DNA from: Bigelowiella natans CCMP2755
Lineage: Eukaryota > Cercozoa > Chlorarachniophyceae
Assembly: GCA_000320545.1 (NCBI GenBank)
Contig: ADNK01000021.1
Location: 30,179 to 94,178, forward strand
Reading direction: 5' to 3'
DNA: 64,000 nucleotides
Positions 12,215 to 23,975 of the stretch are shown here, in pieces; the first letter of the stretch is position 1, and every line of letters begins with the position of its first letter. The notes beneath the pieces are model-generated. The model was given only the letters and a program-made list of their open reading frames with translations, did no database searches and was not told the origin of the DNA. Position numbers and translations under genes: made by a program.

Positions 12215-13054
12215 ATGCTGGCATCTCTGCGCCAGGCCCTCCCTTCCCTTCCGATTCGTTCCTCGAAAGGCGATGTGGAGGCCAAAGAAGAGGTAAGAGA
12301 TAATGATGTATGTGGATAAATGTGAACATCTCTTATGGACTAAGGAATCTGTCGTCATCGTTGTCTTCGATAGGATCTTGTTCCGGAGGAGTTTGTTCAG
12401 CGTGTATTAAAGCGAAAGGTTGTTATATTAATCCACTCCTCTAAACATATAATGACAAATCGCACTTCAGAACGAATTGAATGAGCATTTGCGGAAGAAT
12501 GACGCTGCGTTGAGGGTGCACATCGAAGATCGTAAAAAGGTCATGTGAATCCCCATCACAGAGTTGATCCCCTGGCATTTATTGCGTGTTGACTTTATTT
12601 TCTTTTCCACCAGTGGGTATCTATCTTGGAGAAGCATGGCTGCTCTGTCTTGTCTCTAAAGAACAAAGTCAATACACACTGCGAGTTCTTGACGGTAGGC
12701 TCAATTTAGTGCCATATGTCGATGCTATTCAGGATTTCTTTTGGGTCTATGTTTTTTTTAGTCCTTAATTGTTGTTTGGTGTTCATTCGTATCCCAGGTC
12801 ATAGAATACCCGTGGAGTCCTCATGAAGTTTTCAGCTTTATTCGCACATTTGAGCATAGAACGACCTGGTAATATTTACTGATGGCTTCCCTCTTTCCTC
12901 TACCTCTATTCATGATATTTTACTGAGGTACAATTAACTAATTACCATTTATTCAGGGATAAGAACGTGTCCAAGCACATTAGAGTCGCAGAAATTTGCA
13001 TTGACAAAGATACTGATCTTGGTAATAAGCGATAGCATTCTCTCAAATAAGAAA

Positions 13055-13090
<36 letters not shown>

Positions 13091-13104
13091 ATGTGTATGA
13101 GAGA

Positions 13105-13143
<39 letters not shown>

Positions 13144-13368
13144 CTATCTGATTTGTTGTATTGAAGGGTCGGATCTAACATACACAAGAACAAAGCCTAT
13201 TGCTCGCGGAGTTATCAGCGCACGATCGTAAGCCCAATTTGTCCAATGGCAGAGTCTTCAAAGTAATTTTGATCGGCTTTGTACCTATTTACAGGTATTT
13301 AAACCTAAGGAAAGGCTACCTTGATGACAGCACAGGGTTAATAATTAAACCCCGTATTCAATATCCCA

Positions 13369-13414
<46 letters not shown>

Positions 13415-14538
13415 TATTTACATAAATAATATTTTTTGTGTATAATATACATATACTTACTTTTATTTGTATATGTTCACAAACTCACACACACATATGC
13501 ACATAAGTTTCCCCTTAAATCCCTTACATCCACACACCAGTTTCTTCGCGGTTCAACCTGATTGTGTAATGGATGGAATGTTATTTAACGTGTCGACTAC
13601 AGGACCTTTGTAGAGAGCGCTGTGAGCGTTGAAGAATTGTTTGATGGAGTAATGAATTAGCACAATACACACTATTCTCAACTTTCACAACAATAAAATT
13701 GTTGTTCAATATGATTGCTCATCATTGCTATTATAAATCTGACAATTTTTTTTTCCCTGTACATAGTGTCCAGAACGCGTCGACAATACACAGGCGGCAA
13801 CAATGTTCTTCGGCTCGGGAGGACTATTCGAACCGATTAATGGGTAATTGCACCAATATATTTACAGGGGAGTGTGCACCAAAGCAAAATTGTGTGGATT
13901 GTGCGGACGATTGGAAGTCGAGATAGGATTTTGGGGAGTAAACAGCAACAACTGCATTAATCGCGATATTCAAGGCTTTCAAACTTAAAAATATTCGCAG
14001 GGGTAAGGGTTGCCGGATATCATACCTAACGCTCACCGATCCTCGAGGCTGGTTACCTCATAAAGTTGTGAATAAGGTGTAAACACAAATTTGTGCACGC
14101 GCGAGCACACACACATAGACATTTACAATACATTCAAATTTAAATTACTCACTCACTCACTCACTCACTCACTCACACCCATGCCCGCCCAGGCTACAAA
14201 GATGTTTTTTTCAATTTACGTAATATTCTTCACATGATTTCATGTAAGTAATCTTATATATACTGTACCCCTTTTCCTTGTGCATTGAACGTATTCTTAT
14301 CACCCACCCCAGGTCATGCCTAACGAGCTAGCGCGCTATTTCAAGCTTATCAGGGACACTATAGCTTCGAAAAAGGTCAACACTATGATTTAAAGCTTAT
14401 TTTTGTCTACGGTAAAAGGAAGACGCCTGCCAAGCATTTGAAATAACATCAATGTATTCAAGAAAAGAGAAATTTTGTGCCGACATTATGCAAAAAATAA
14501 ACTTTATGAACTGTTTACTCAGTATCCATTCCAAATGA
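12215..14538 (+). CDS. START-domain lipid-transfer protein (PCTP-like)
   Basis: START domains bind one lipid (sterol, phosphatidylcholine, ceramide) in a helix-grip pocket and move it between membranes. Twelve exons: 12215-12292, 12374-12418, 12471-12539, 12614-12694, 12798-12868, 12957-13021, 13167-13227, 13603-13648, 13767-13843, 14001-14076, 14313-14375, 14419-14538. They total 852 nt, 283 residues, with every phase consistent. START hallmarks: EYPWSPHEVFSFIRTFEHRTTWD, YTRTKPIARGVISARS, then FGSGGLFEPINGGKGCRISYL and DPRGWLPHKVVNKVMP. The N-terminus (MLASLRQALPSLPIRSSKG) is Arg-containing and free of acidic residues, so a mitochondrial or plastid presequence is possible. The intron at 13228-13602 carries a long (TA)n; the one at 13022-13166 carries (TG)n(GA)n. 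Upstream exons before the chosen ATG cannot be excluded. Confidence 0.9.
13058..14176. repeat. (TG)n, (AG)n, (TA)n and (ACTC)n
   Basis: In START gene introns: (TG)n 13058-13090, (GA)n 13100-13140, (TA)n 13373-13412, and a tetranucleotide ACTC run at about 14149-14176. Confidence 0.85.
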
Positions 14539-15742
14539 TTCCGATCAAGTATGAGGTCGGAGAGGAAACTCGGAAGGAAAAACAGGACGACAAAATATAA
14601 ACAGCGCTAAGGCCAAAAAGTAGTGCCAAGTAACTTTGCGCCCCAGGGAAGAATGAATCTATTCATCCATAGCACGAAAGATACTCTCACTAACGTAACT
14701 GAATGTCAAACCTGTGGAATTGGTGACTAAAGAATTGTGATAAAGATTCAAACTACAGTAGCAACAAGCAAGCTTCTCGGCTCCTTCTTGCCTGATGTAA
14801 TGTTAACCAGTAGCCATGTTAACTGTTATCATTATAGATAGGAATGGTCAATTGCAGGTTGTAGCGAGAATGAAAAATCATTACAACAACTGCTATTCAA
14901 TGTAAATTTGAAGTTACACAAACAAACCATTGCGCATGATTAACAAACAAGTATTCACAAATTTACTCGCATTATATGAGTACTGGCGGCCATTAATGAG
15001 AGAAGGCATGTATTGACGTACATGCTGTCACGTTTCCATTTTTGTCTTGATGCGAATCATTATTGTACATTTAACTTCGCATTATTGCAGATGGATGCGA
15101 TGGTGGTGTTATAGTGTCTGCGTCGCTACATAGCATGCATGCATACGGGCGCCCGCATCTAGCCATATGCATGCTACTAACTAGGCCCACGCGTACTTGC
15201 TGCGCCAAATGTATAAATGGCTATTGGCGCATGTGTATCGTATGCAGAAATTCGAAGCGGTCTTCAAGCATTACTTGAATAACGCATATGTCGTTTTCAT
15301 TAACGTACGTACATAAGCAAAAACATGTAGCATATAAGCACACTGTGTAATGAATGGAATATACTATTTCCATGGTTTTTGACACATATGTGAACATACA
15401 TGCGGCTGCAATTACAACTATTATAAACGCATGCAACATGGCAGCGCTTGGCATGTATGCTTGAAAGAGCAACCCCTATGCTACCTACTGTTTATTGCAT
15501 CTAATAGTTACAATTTTAATGGATTTAGTGGGATGCATACATGTGAACAGCCGTTGAATGAGATATTGTAATAATTCAGGATAAATCATTTTAGTAAATT
15601 TGAACATTATACTGTATCATTGCGCAAATGCGAAAATGTAGAAGGATTCCATACTTTTGCATGGCTACGTACTCATTAAAATTACTGTTGTAGGAACATT
15701 AAGTGTGGCTCCTTACACTGATGGCAATGCAAGAGCTTTGTT
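14539..15742. other. Convergent intergenic space
   Basis: Between the 3' ends of the START and ARL genes. Rich in GCATGC and CTAG palindromes (for example 15130-15190). An open frame at 15221-15472 minus resembles nothing. Confidence 0.5.
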
Positions 15743-16294
15743 CTAATCTTTTGTTCTTTTTTTCAGTGTGTTAGCTAGCCAGTCCATTCCATCCACTAGT
15801 CCCTGGCCAGAGGTAGCACATGCTCCTTGCACGTACCACTGACGATCTTGTAATTTATCCAGACCAAGTTCTTTCGCAAGCTGTTTTGTTGATAACGCCC
15901 TCGATAGATCTTGTTTATTAGCGTATACTAATACTGCGGCGTTCTTTAACTCATCTGTCTCGAGGGTTTTGTGCAGTTCTTCCCTCGCAGCATCCACCCT
16001 TTCGCGATCAGCGGAGTCGACGACGAAGATAATGCCGTCTGTGTTTTCATAGTAGTGCCGCCATAGCGGCCTGATCTTGTCCTGTCCGCCGATGTCCCAG
16101 ACTTGAAGATCGAGGTTTTTATGTTCGATTCTTTCCACGTTGAAGCCTATCGTTGGAACTGTGGTAATCACCTCTCCAAGCTTAAGGTTGTATAGTACAG
16201 TTGTCTTCCCTGCGGCATCCAGTCCGACCATCACGACGCGAACGGTCTGATTTCCGAAGAGGCTGTTCCAGAGTTGGCTAATAGAGGCTCCCAT
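15743..16294 (-). CDS. ARF/ARL-family small GTPase
   Basis: Single-exon gene of 183 residues, a normal ARF length. Gly2 (MGAS) for N-myristoylation, P-loop GLDAAGKT (residues about 23-30), switch I PTIGFNVE, switch [22 protein letters not shown] and CATSG guanine-binding motifs are all intact, so it should bind and hydrolyse GTP and cycle on membranes. The [22 protein letters not shown] stretch and overall pattern place it near ARF1/ARL1, which recruit coats or golgins at the Golgi. The N-terminal helix ([11 protein letters not shown]) is amphipathic, as expected. It has no introns, unlike most neighbours, which may point to origin through retroposition. It is divergent from the unknown gene at 16883. 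Family certain; ARF versus ARL1 not settled. Confidence 0.95.
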   Translation of the reverse strand: MGASISQLWNSLFGNQTVRVVMVGLDAAGKTTVLYNLKLGEVITTVPTIGFNVERIEHKNLDLQVWDIGGQDKIRPLWRHYYENTDGIIFVVDSADRERVDAAREELHKTLETDELKNAAVLVYANKQDLSRALSTKQLAKELGLDKLQDRQWYVQGACATSGQGLVDGMDWLANTLKKRTKD

Positions 16295-16882
16295 TGTTTT
16301 CTTTCTTCCTTCGAATGTGTGTAAACCCTTTTGAGTTGTGATGATGTGCCCTTCCCCTTCCGACGACGATCGAACGATTGGCTTCTTTCTGGCTTCCCAG
16401 GCGACAGCGTCTCCAGAGAAAGAACACAGGTGATTTTCGTGTTAATACGGCCGAATCGCTTTGTCGCATGTATTAAATATTCCTGCTCCTCTCGTGTATT
16501 TTTGGTCGTTTTCACCCGGTGATTAGCACAGACGCGATGTTGGTGCAGAATGACATCATTTGCGGTGCTCGATGGCGCGATTCCTGTAACTTTTACCTAA
16601 ACACGGCGAAGAAATCAGAAAATTCCGTGAACAGTTTCGCTGACGGGAATGAAATAGTGCCGAATTACACGTCATTTTTTAATAGCGACATGAAATATAA
16701 AAAAGAAATTGGGAAATCCTAAATCACTAATGCTTTCGCCATTTCGAATTTGAATTGCCAGAACCTCCACAGCGAGGGAGGAGGAGGAGGAGGAGCCCAG
16801 CCCATCTCCGGGTCTCAAAAAGTCCAGCTCGTCCCGGAGTTTTAACCGCCAAAGCGTGAACGCGTCTAAAATCCTACATATT
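16295..16882. promoter_or_regulatory. Divergent promoter space, ARL and secreted Cys-rich protein
   Basis: 588 bp between two head-to-head starts. Open frames inside (16231-16515 minus, 16519-16722 plus) are short and unsupported. A GGA-repeat run lies at about 16776-16795. Confidence 0.35.
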
Positions 16883-17540
16883 ATGGTTCGGATTACTGCT
16901 CTGATCTTCATCATATGCTCTCCATTCGCAGCTGAGACTCTAGAAAAGGATTTCGCGCGCTTCGATGTTGTTGATTTAGCTAGTCCGCCGGCGCCACGGA
17001 TACAGCTTCTGTCGATTCGGTACCGACTTACGGGGTTTCAATGCACAGGAAAGGAACTAAGGCTGTATTGCAACAACCAGACTTATCCACTAGAACAACC
17101 CCGATTTGTAGATCTCGCGGCAAATCGATCGATTGATCAGTCAAGAGAAAGCTTCGCTCTCGCAGTGATATCAGCAATGGAATCGGGAATTTCCAATGGC
17201 ACCTGCTTCTCTGCATACAAGATATCACCCTTAGATCGATCCGTATTGTTGAAATCAAAGTGCAATTTGGAGGTTCTGCATCGTGCTCCTAGCCCGGGTG
17301 TTACGTCGCTGCTATTGCATAGAGATCACCACGCATTCGAAAGTAGAGAACGAATAAAAGTTGAGGACTCAGGTAAAAGAAAGCGTCGTGCAAGTCTGAA
17401 AGATGAGCATTCGGATCCAAATTCGGCCTTTGCTGAAATTGCTGCGAAGATTGAAGCGAAACTTCAGTCCGGCGCGAGAACAGGGCAAATGTTTAGGTCT
17501 CATCTCATTTAGCATATGCTCTGCCTCTTTCCCCCCCTTC

Positions 17541-17594
<54 letters not shown>

Positions 17595-17680
17595 GTGTGT
17601 GTGTGTGTGTGCGCGCGCGCGCGCACAATTTACCTCCTTTCTAAATGAATATAGCATAGAAATACATACTGACTTGAATT

Positions 17681-17716
<36 letters not shown>

Positions 17717-18692
17717 CTCTGCTCAAAATAAACGTTGTCATCATCTTAGACAGGATTTGAAATTCATATTTTTATTTGTATGTTTGGAAACAGTATGTTG
17801 ACCGACGAAAGCTTGTCCACGGTTCCTGGGATTCTGATCCAGTTGTACATGAAGATGGTCTCCCCTCAGGTCACGAAGGATCTCGTGAAAAAGGGGGCGA
17901 AAGGACTCTGGGGATTTTTAAATATCGGAAAGTTTACAGATCACTGCATCTCTGCCTTCGACGCACAGATAACTTATTCTTTGATGAATGATGCTGCTGT
18001 CCACACGGCAAACGAAGCCCGTGTTATGTTGGAACCACAGCTAGGAGCTGCGCTGAACGCTACGCTGACCGATGCTTGGGTAGAAAATCTCGTCGGTCCT
18101 CTCACGAAGTCAGTCAGCAAGGCCCTTGCTGAGTCCAGTGAATCCATCCTCAAGACAGAACTCCTTCAACATGTCACGTCTCAAGTGACAGCTTCCTTCA
18201 CGAGAACCGTCACTCGCACTCTGGGTCATGTGCTTGGCCGAGCCCTCTCAAGGAATCCGATAGATGACTACTACTGCTATTACTGTCGGGTGTGTGCCTA
18301 CTACTTACTAGTTCTACTACTAGTAGTACTACTCATACTACTACTACTGCGTGTCGCTGCTCTTGTGGAGCAAATTATCAAAAAACTGATATCTAGCTTT
18401 CCCAATTGCTTTGCGTTTTTGTCTCTTATTACGCTCTGATGCGATGCCTGCCTGCTTTTTGTAGGAACACCAGATCTTCTGTGAAGCGTGTCAAAAAGGG
18501 GTGCAACATGGAGCAAACTACGATCAAGCATCAACTGTATACGCCAATTACTATGGAAACTATTATGGTTCGATGTACAGTTCAGGAGGATACGCTAAAT
18601 CATTCGTTAAGACTTATGAGGAGGGGGGAGAGAAAGCAGAGAAAGCTGGGTACTTGAAGAAACAGACTGGCTGCTTATATTGTAAAAAATAG
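16883..18692 (+). CDS. Unrecognised secreted/ER-entering protein with C-terminal Cys pairs
   Basis: Three exons with matching phases: 16883-17499 (ends inside AG|GTCTCA), 17794-18289 (donor GTGTGT) and 18465-18692 (TAG). I chose ATG 16883 because the frame upstream has only a GTG; it gives MVRITALIFIICSPFAAETL, a clean signal peptide. The middle part has a basic run (GKRKRRASLK), possibly a processing site, then a soluble helical region (LSTVPGILIQLYMKMVSPQVTKDLVKKG split over several helices). The C-terminal end has CYYC, CEAC, a Tyr/Gly-rich stretch (ANYYGNYYGSMYSSGGY) and CLYC, spaced as if binding metal or forming disulphides. Intron 1 holds (CT)n, (TG)n and (TA)n runs. I do not recognise the family. 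The long conserved-looking helical block argues for a real protein. Confidence 0.75.
17545..17714. repeat. (CT)n, (TG)n, (GC)n, (TA)n in one intron
   Basis: Four different dinucleotide runs within 170 bp: CT at about 17551-17592, TG, then a GCGCGCGC block, then TA at 17683-17714. All lie in intron 1 of the secreted Cys-rich protein gene. Confidence 0.9.
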
Positions 18693-19343
18693 CACATCTA
18701 GCGTCATCGTGACAGAAAATTTACTTATTAATTTAGCCCATTAACACGCATACTACTGCGCTTCGAATTTGCCAAAAAGATCATAGTACTTTGTATGGCC
18801 ACAAATTATACAGTGGTCCTGTTGTGGCGACTGATGATGTATAGATGGGTCATGCAAACAGAGAAAGCAATTATTGAATTTGTTGGCTGTACATGCTGTT
18901 CCACTCTCACCTAACTCTGCGCGATCCTCATCAGCATCTGATAGAGCATGCCGTGTTGCTCTGGTGTACTAGATAGATACTAAAGCGCAACAATATTAGG
19001 GCAAGCGCTATCATAACAGCCATATATAATAAGGCGCTACACTTGCCACTGTGACGGCAATGCATCTCCATCATCATGAGCATTTACTTTGTTGCGTGCT
19101 GACATGACTAGTAGTTGCTCGCACCTTCTAGTCCATACTTTATATTTTCACAAGCAGGCGGCGCGCGCCTCAAAATTTAATTTATTTAGTCGGCACAATC
19201 GTCTCTGCAGGCGATATTAGAAATTCAACATGGTCCTCCATACGCAACACTACGCACGTAGCTTTTGGCAGTTCAGCACTCAGTTGTTCGATCATCGCCT
19301 TATATAAAAGCTTTCTGCATGCCAGTAACTGGCTGCTCGCCTA
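18693..19343. other. Convergent intergenic space
   Basis: No coding signal. Same palindrome-rich texture as the other spacers. Confidence 0.5.
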
Positions 19344-20039
19344 TATGTTCTTGCGGGTGTTCGACGTGCCTGCAGATCCCCAGTCAAAAGGCCTCCTTGA
19401 GTCTTGGTTTATTCCTCCCCGGATTTCAGCATTCGTGATGAACACGTCTGGCTGACACGTTGCCCACTGTAAGATGAAAGGTTAGCGGGGGAATTCTTAG
19501 CAGTAAATTACAATGCACTTGTTAGTCAATTGGTGATCATAAATATAGCATATATTATACATAAATACTTATATTTAAGAAACGTAGCAACCTTGTGGTT
19601 GTCGCGGATGTATAACCATTTCTCGGAGGCGAACCCGATCCACGGCGCAGCAGCGGGGTGGACACAGTACGCATACAACGAAGCAAACACCGCTCCCCGT
19701 CCCACATGCGATATCCACCGCATACTGCCACTCTTTCTGAGCGAGGACAGCAACGAAGGCTGCGGCTGCTTCATAGGTGGCCGCATTGCTCTCACCCTTC
19801 GTCGCAACATTCCTACACCTTGGAACAGCGCACAACCGGCCGCAGGAAGCGCAAAGTAGGAGTGTGCGGAGCTATCCGCCACATCGTCAGGTCTTACCAG
19901 GAAATCCACCGCACGATGCCGCATTTTGGTCATCACACCGGGAGAAGAAGAGGAGGATGTGGAGGGAGAGGAGGATGATGGAGGGTGGGGTGGCATGCAG
20001 TCCACGTCGGATTTGGCAGGATCCAGCGTCGCAGCGAAC
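19344..20039 (-). CDS. Uncertain exons: hypothetical protein or extension of TraB gene
   Basis: An open block 20039-19592 (FAATLDPAKSDVDCMPPHPP ... EKWLYIRDNHK) starts after a good acceptor (CTTCCTCCAG) and ends at a GTTGCT donor. It splices in phase to about 19470-19344 (WATCQPDVFITNAEIRGGI ... SNTRKNI, stop). No family recognised; it is Ser/Pro-rich, then basic. Upstream, 20209-20040 is hydrophobic and could be a signal segment or the tail of the TraB gene, whose own frame stops at 20256. A second frame in the same block contains VDIACGTGSG, like a SAM-methyltransferase motif I, so the true frame is not settled. Confidence 0.35.
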
Positions 20040-20255
20040 CTGGAGGAAGCGATAATAAGATAAATCCTCAGCAAAACAGGAGTCAAGATGGCATTTCCAG
20101 GCAGCACAAGACAAAAATTACAGCAAAATCCCTCGGGTAGTAATAATACTGATGAGAAGAAGAAGCAACACAGACAGTACGACACGAAACTGCACATACG
20201 ACAACTCACATATTTATTTACAAAAGAGCTTGTTTAAAAGGTCATGCTCCTCAAA

Positions 20256-21425
20256 CTAAAAAACTGCAAAATAGTACAGATTTGACCATGTCATCTCAGC
20301 TAGTAGCCCAGCGTAGCTGATAACAGGCACAATTTTGCCGAGAAGAAGTCTGTACGCAAACAGTTGCGACGGCGATTCTAACGGCGGCCACAACATCAGT
20401 CTTGAGGCAAGAAACCACACGATTGATGGTTCTATCAACCATCTCAACGCTGCGGAGAAGGGAACTGTTGTTGGTGAGGATAAGGAGGCGCGCAACGAGG
20501 GACCATCATCAACGTTACTCTTGTTGTTGCTATTATCGTTACTCCTGCTGCTTCTACTGGTACATCCTTCTATCATACCTCCATTCTCCTCCAGCTCTCG
20601 TCTCTGCTGCCACATTGATTCCAAGTGGTTTTTAATGCCTTCAACATGCGCCAACCCAACGACTGCAACGACAGATGGCTGCCTTCCTACTTGTTTTAGC
20701 AGCAGCAGCAGCAGCAGAGTCAAGTGTGGGCGATGCTCGTTCTTACGTTGTTATCGTCGTTGTTGATACTCAGCATTCCATCACTATATTGAGGGATGTG
20801 GTGGACACCTAGAAGCAGAGAATGAGGAGGTAGCTATACCTTTGTTATTCATCGTCATCATCATGTGCTGCTGTTGGTGCATCTGCACGGGCAAGATCTC
20901 CTTCGCAACTTCCGCTGCAGCGTCATGAATAGCACTGGCCAGATACTTGTCGCGCTCTTCGTTGTAAGGGCGATTGACGTCATCAGGTGGGATTAGCCAA
21001 AGCGGAGGATTTCTATGGTCCAGGATCTCTTTAGCGTCCTGTTGGATGATGACAAGAAGAAGAAGAAGAATATGCTGTATCATTGTTTTGAAGATGATAG
21101 AGTGATGAAGATAATGATGATCACTGCGCAGAATAACGCCACAATGGTGATAGTGATGGTGGAGCTTTCGCGTTGATCATCACAAAAAACATATTCGCAT
21201 ACATAAACGTGCCTCCACAACTCGATTAAGAAAAATTATAACCATTGCCAGCTCGTCGGAGATAGTCAAATAACCGCACCTATAAAATGCATGAGAGGTC
21301 AACAAAACAACTGTTGTACGACCACGATGTAGATTATAAGCAAAGAGTATAAGAGGTTTTTTGGTGAAGTGAAGAGAGAAGAAATGGGTGGAATTACTGT
21401 TGAGAGTAAATATCCTCTATCTATA

Positions 21426-21470
<45 letters not shown>

Positions 21471-22377
21471 TAATGTAGAATATATACAACACTATATTTA
21501 AAAGAGGAAAAAGACAGAGAGAGAGGGGGATATTTCAATCATTCTAATTCGTACATGCGTTGACGTAGCTTCCATTTGCAGTAGGACATCCAACGATCGT
21601 AGGCTGCTTGAGGCAAGCCTTTCATTGGATCGAATTGCCGGCACAGCCACTCCGAGGGAGACTGACGCCAAAATGCAGCCCATATGCGCTGATTGGTGTA
21701 GCCCTCGTACCTAAAGTACATCATAAAAATCCAAAAACAAACATGGTGTGAGTTTGCAATAGTATCCTAATTGTGTTTGGTAACAGCGTGTGTTCGCGCG
21801 CGCGCGCGCGTGTGTCTGTGTGCGTTTGTGTGTTTCGGTCTGAGACAGCAACCTGTCGCCTAGTATGAAGGTGCAGCGATCTAGCACCCCTTCGGAACAC
21901 AAAGAGCGTGCTGCACAAAGAGCAGCCGCAAATTCATCGCCCTCTTCGATGAACTTTCCTTCCTCATCAGCTGAATTTCTTAGGCAAATATTCTCTGAAT
22001 AAAGCAAGAGAATTTCAGTCACCACAGTGGCGTACACATACTATTAGTGTTTACGTATATATCCTCTATCTCGTGGCCTTTACAGCACTATTTTTTGTTG
22101 ACATGACATGCGAACAAGCTGCCGAGTTCCATCTTCAATCGTACTTCTGAGGCAGCCAGCACGTTCCCAGCAGAGTTCCGCTACAATTGAAGATGGTTGG
22201 GTCAGATAGACCAGCCTCTCTACTTCCTGCACTGACTCCACAAATCCATGTACAACCCCAACAATGTACACCTGCACGCCAGAGAAAGAAGAAGATCATG
22301 ATGGTGGAGAATACGGAGATGGATGGTATCGATGATAATGGTGGTGGCAGTGGTGATTGTGGTGGTGACGGTGACGG

Positions 22378-22412
<35 letters not shown>

Positions 22413-22516
22413 ATGGTAGTGACGACATCAATTCATTCTATGTTTTAAAGTACATTCTACTACACATTCGTTCGAGCACAGGCTATCGGAAATATACCGT
22501 GGTGCGGGAGTCGGGG
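20256..22516 (-). CDS. TraB-domain protein
   Basis: TraB/PrgY family (human TRABD; plant TRB proteins act in organelle contact and ER-mitochondria tethering). Exons: 22516-22498 (PDSRTT), 22271 to about 22103 (VYIVGVVHGFVESVQEVERL ... SIVAELCWER), 21994-21853 (DEFAAALCAARSL ... ILGDR), 21710-21555 (YEGYTNQRIWAAFW), 21038-20840 (NEERDKYLASAIHDAA), 20699-20256 (PSVVAVVGLAHVEGIKNHL, then linker, then hydrophobic tail). These are the ordered family signatures VYLVGTxHxSxES, VAVELC, GGEFxxAxxxA, LGDR, ERDxYLA and VVAVVGxxHVxGI. The C-terminal 60 or so residues contain hydrophobic stretches (IVWFLASRLMLW, YRLLLGKIVPVISYAGLL), probably membrane-spanning. The joins 22103/21994 and 21555/21038 are not phase-proven. 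The poly-Leu run before the last exon is a CTG repeat in the intron, not protein. Confidence 0.85.
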
Positions 22517-23975
22517 CTGTGAAGAACGTGCGTGTGCCTACAGGATTGTTTGATACGATGAATTTCCCCTCCTAACATAGGGGGGATGTTGCTTTGTAGA
22601 TTCGAGATTGGGTGCGCTCCTCCTTTGGCCCACCCCCCCCTCCTCGAAGATGCAGAAAGACTGATCGGCAGAGAATCCGCTATGACTACTCAGGCGACAA
22701 TCGCCGACATTTTATGCTTATGGCAGAATCCCCTATATTTATGGACTAATATCACGAATTGTCTTTGTCGCAGATGCAAAAGCTAATGAAGCTTCCTCGC
22801 TCTCACGCCTTGAAGCGTTGAAAGAGAGAAGGATTATAGGCCATTATCTACGAAGTAATCGGGATAACCGGTTATTTATCCTGAAAACGGCGCTTCTTCG
22901 GGGTTAGTTATCTGGGTTATGAGGAACACCACTCCCAACACGGGAGGACGGAATGGGGCCTGTGCGCGCAGAGCAAGATCACCTATACCAGTCCAACAGA
23001 TTCTGGAGATGTTGAAGTCTACACACTATCCAATCTGGAAAACATCAAAATTGGGTGGTTACTAGTTCAAGATAGGACAAGATTCGAAGAAAAGGAAAAG
23101 AGGGAGCAATGTCATTTGTGACTGAACCATAATTTAACACAGTCGAGCTTTATTCGAATCCAGATGGGTTGTATGTGTAAATCTTGGTTGCGAGCACTCT
23201 ACGGTGTACAATGTGATCGAGGCGACATATAGATACATGTAGATGATAGCGCATTGGAACAGTTTATTCAGTGTTCGTTCGATGTCATGGCAGCTGCACG
23301 ATGCCTTTTAAAATGTGGTAAATGATGAAAATATGGCTTAGCTAGTGGCGGCTTTGCGATGGACACGTGTATCACATTGCACGTAGAGTGTGTCAAACGT
23401 GCATGGTGGCCTCGTGCAGTACATATGAGACGGGTGTATAATGATGTGATTAAATCTTTTCAATGGTCATCCTAATGTCCAGTACATATGTCTACAATTA
23501 ATCATTACACCCATATCATATATCTACATGCTAGTAACGCTAGCTGTGTGTTTGGGCACTTCTGTGTATACAACACATGTGTGTAGGCGTTGTGTGGTTA
23601 TGAGATCAATGTAGCAGAGAGATAACATCAGCCGTAAGATTCAAGCGACTATTAGACACTATCGTAGTATACAGTTTTTATTTTTTGGGGGATTGAATTC
23701 TATGACACGTTCTTCGCGTATGCAATATGTAATGCCTGGATGTTGGGGCTGACGCTATGCTGCATGTTGCATTTTTGGCGAGATCGAAGACCTTGCATGC
23801 TAGCCGCACATGTGGGTCTTGTCACATGGAGTCGTTGTGCATTTTTAGGTACATTAGCTGCACATCATGTGTGTGAGTTGAAATCGTATCTTGCACAATG
23901 ATCATCTGCGTTTAGAAATGTATCAGTGCGTTTAACTCCATGATTCTCTAAATTAGCTGCAAATGTAGTGCAAAC
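22517..23975. other. Intergenic with second copy of the 32-bp repeat
   Basis: Upstream of TraB (first exons may lie at 22517-22850 but are not identified) and downstream of the ankyrin gene. Copy of the 32-bp repeat at 23447-23478. No gene seen. Confidence 0.5.
23447..23478 (+). repeat. 32-bp dispersed repeat, copy 2
   Basis: Identical over 32 bp to 2894-2925, about 20.5 kb away. Sequence before and after diverges, so this is a short unit or the conserved part of an older element. Confidence 0.8.

Noticed and set aside
13867-13926. Continuation of the START exon into GECAPKQNC ...
   Set aside because: Donor GTAATT at 13844 joined to 14001 gives the START motif GGKGCRISYL; the read-through does not.
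16856-16882. Longer start for the secreted protein
   Set aside because: The codon at 16856 is GTG; the first ATG is at 16883 and gives a clean signal peptide.
20700-20723. ATG and poly-Leu start of the last TraB exon
   Set aside because: Acceptor AAACAAG at 20700 joins in phase to NNK; the Leu run is a CTG repeat in the intron.
22377-22411. Acidic poly-Asp protein segment
   Set aside because: A GAT microsatellite within a TraB intron; no exon boundaries fit.
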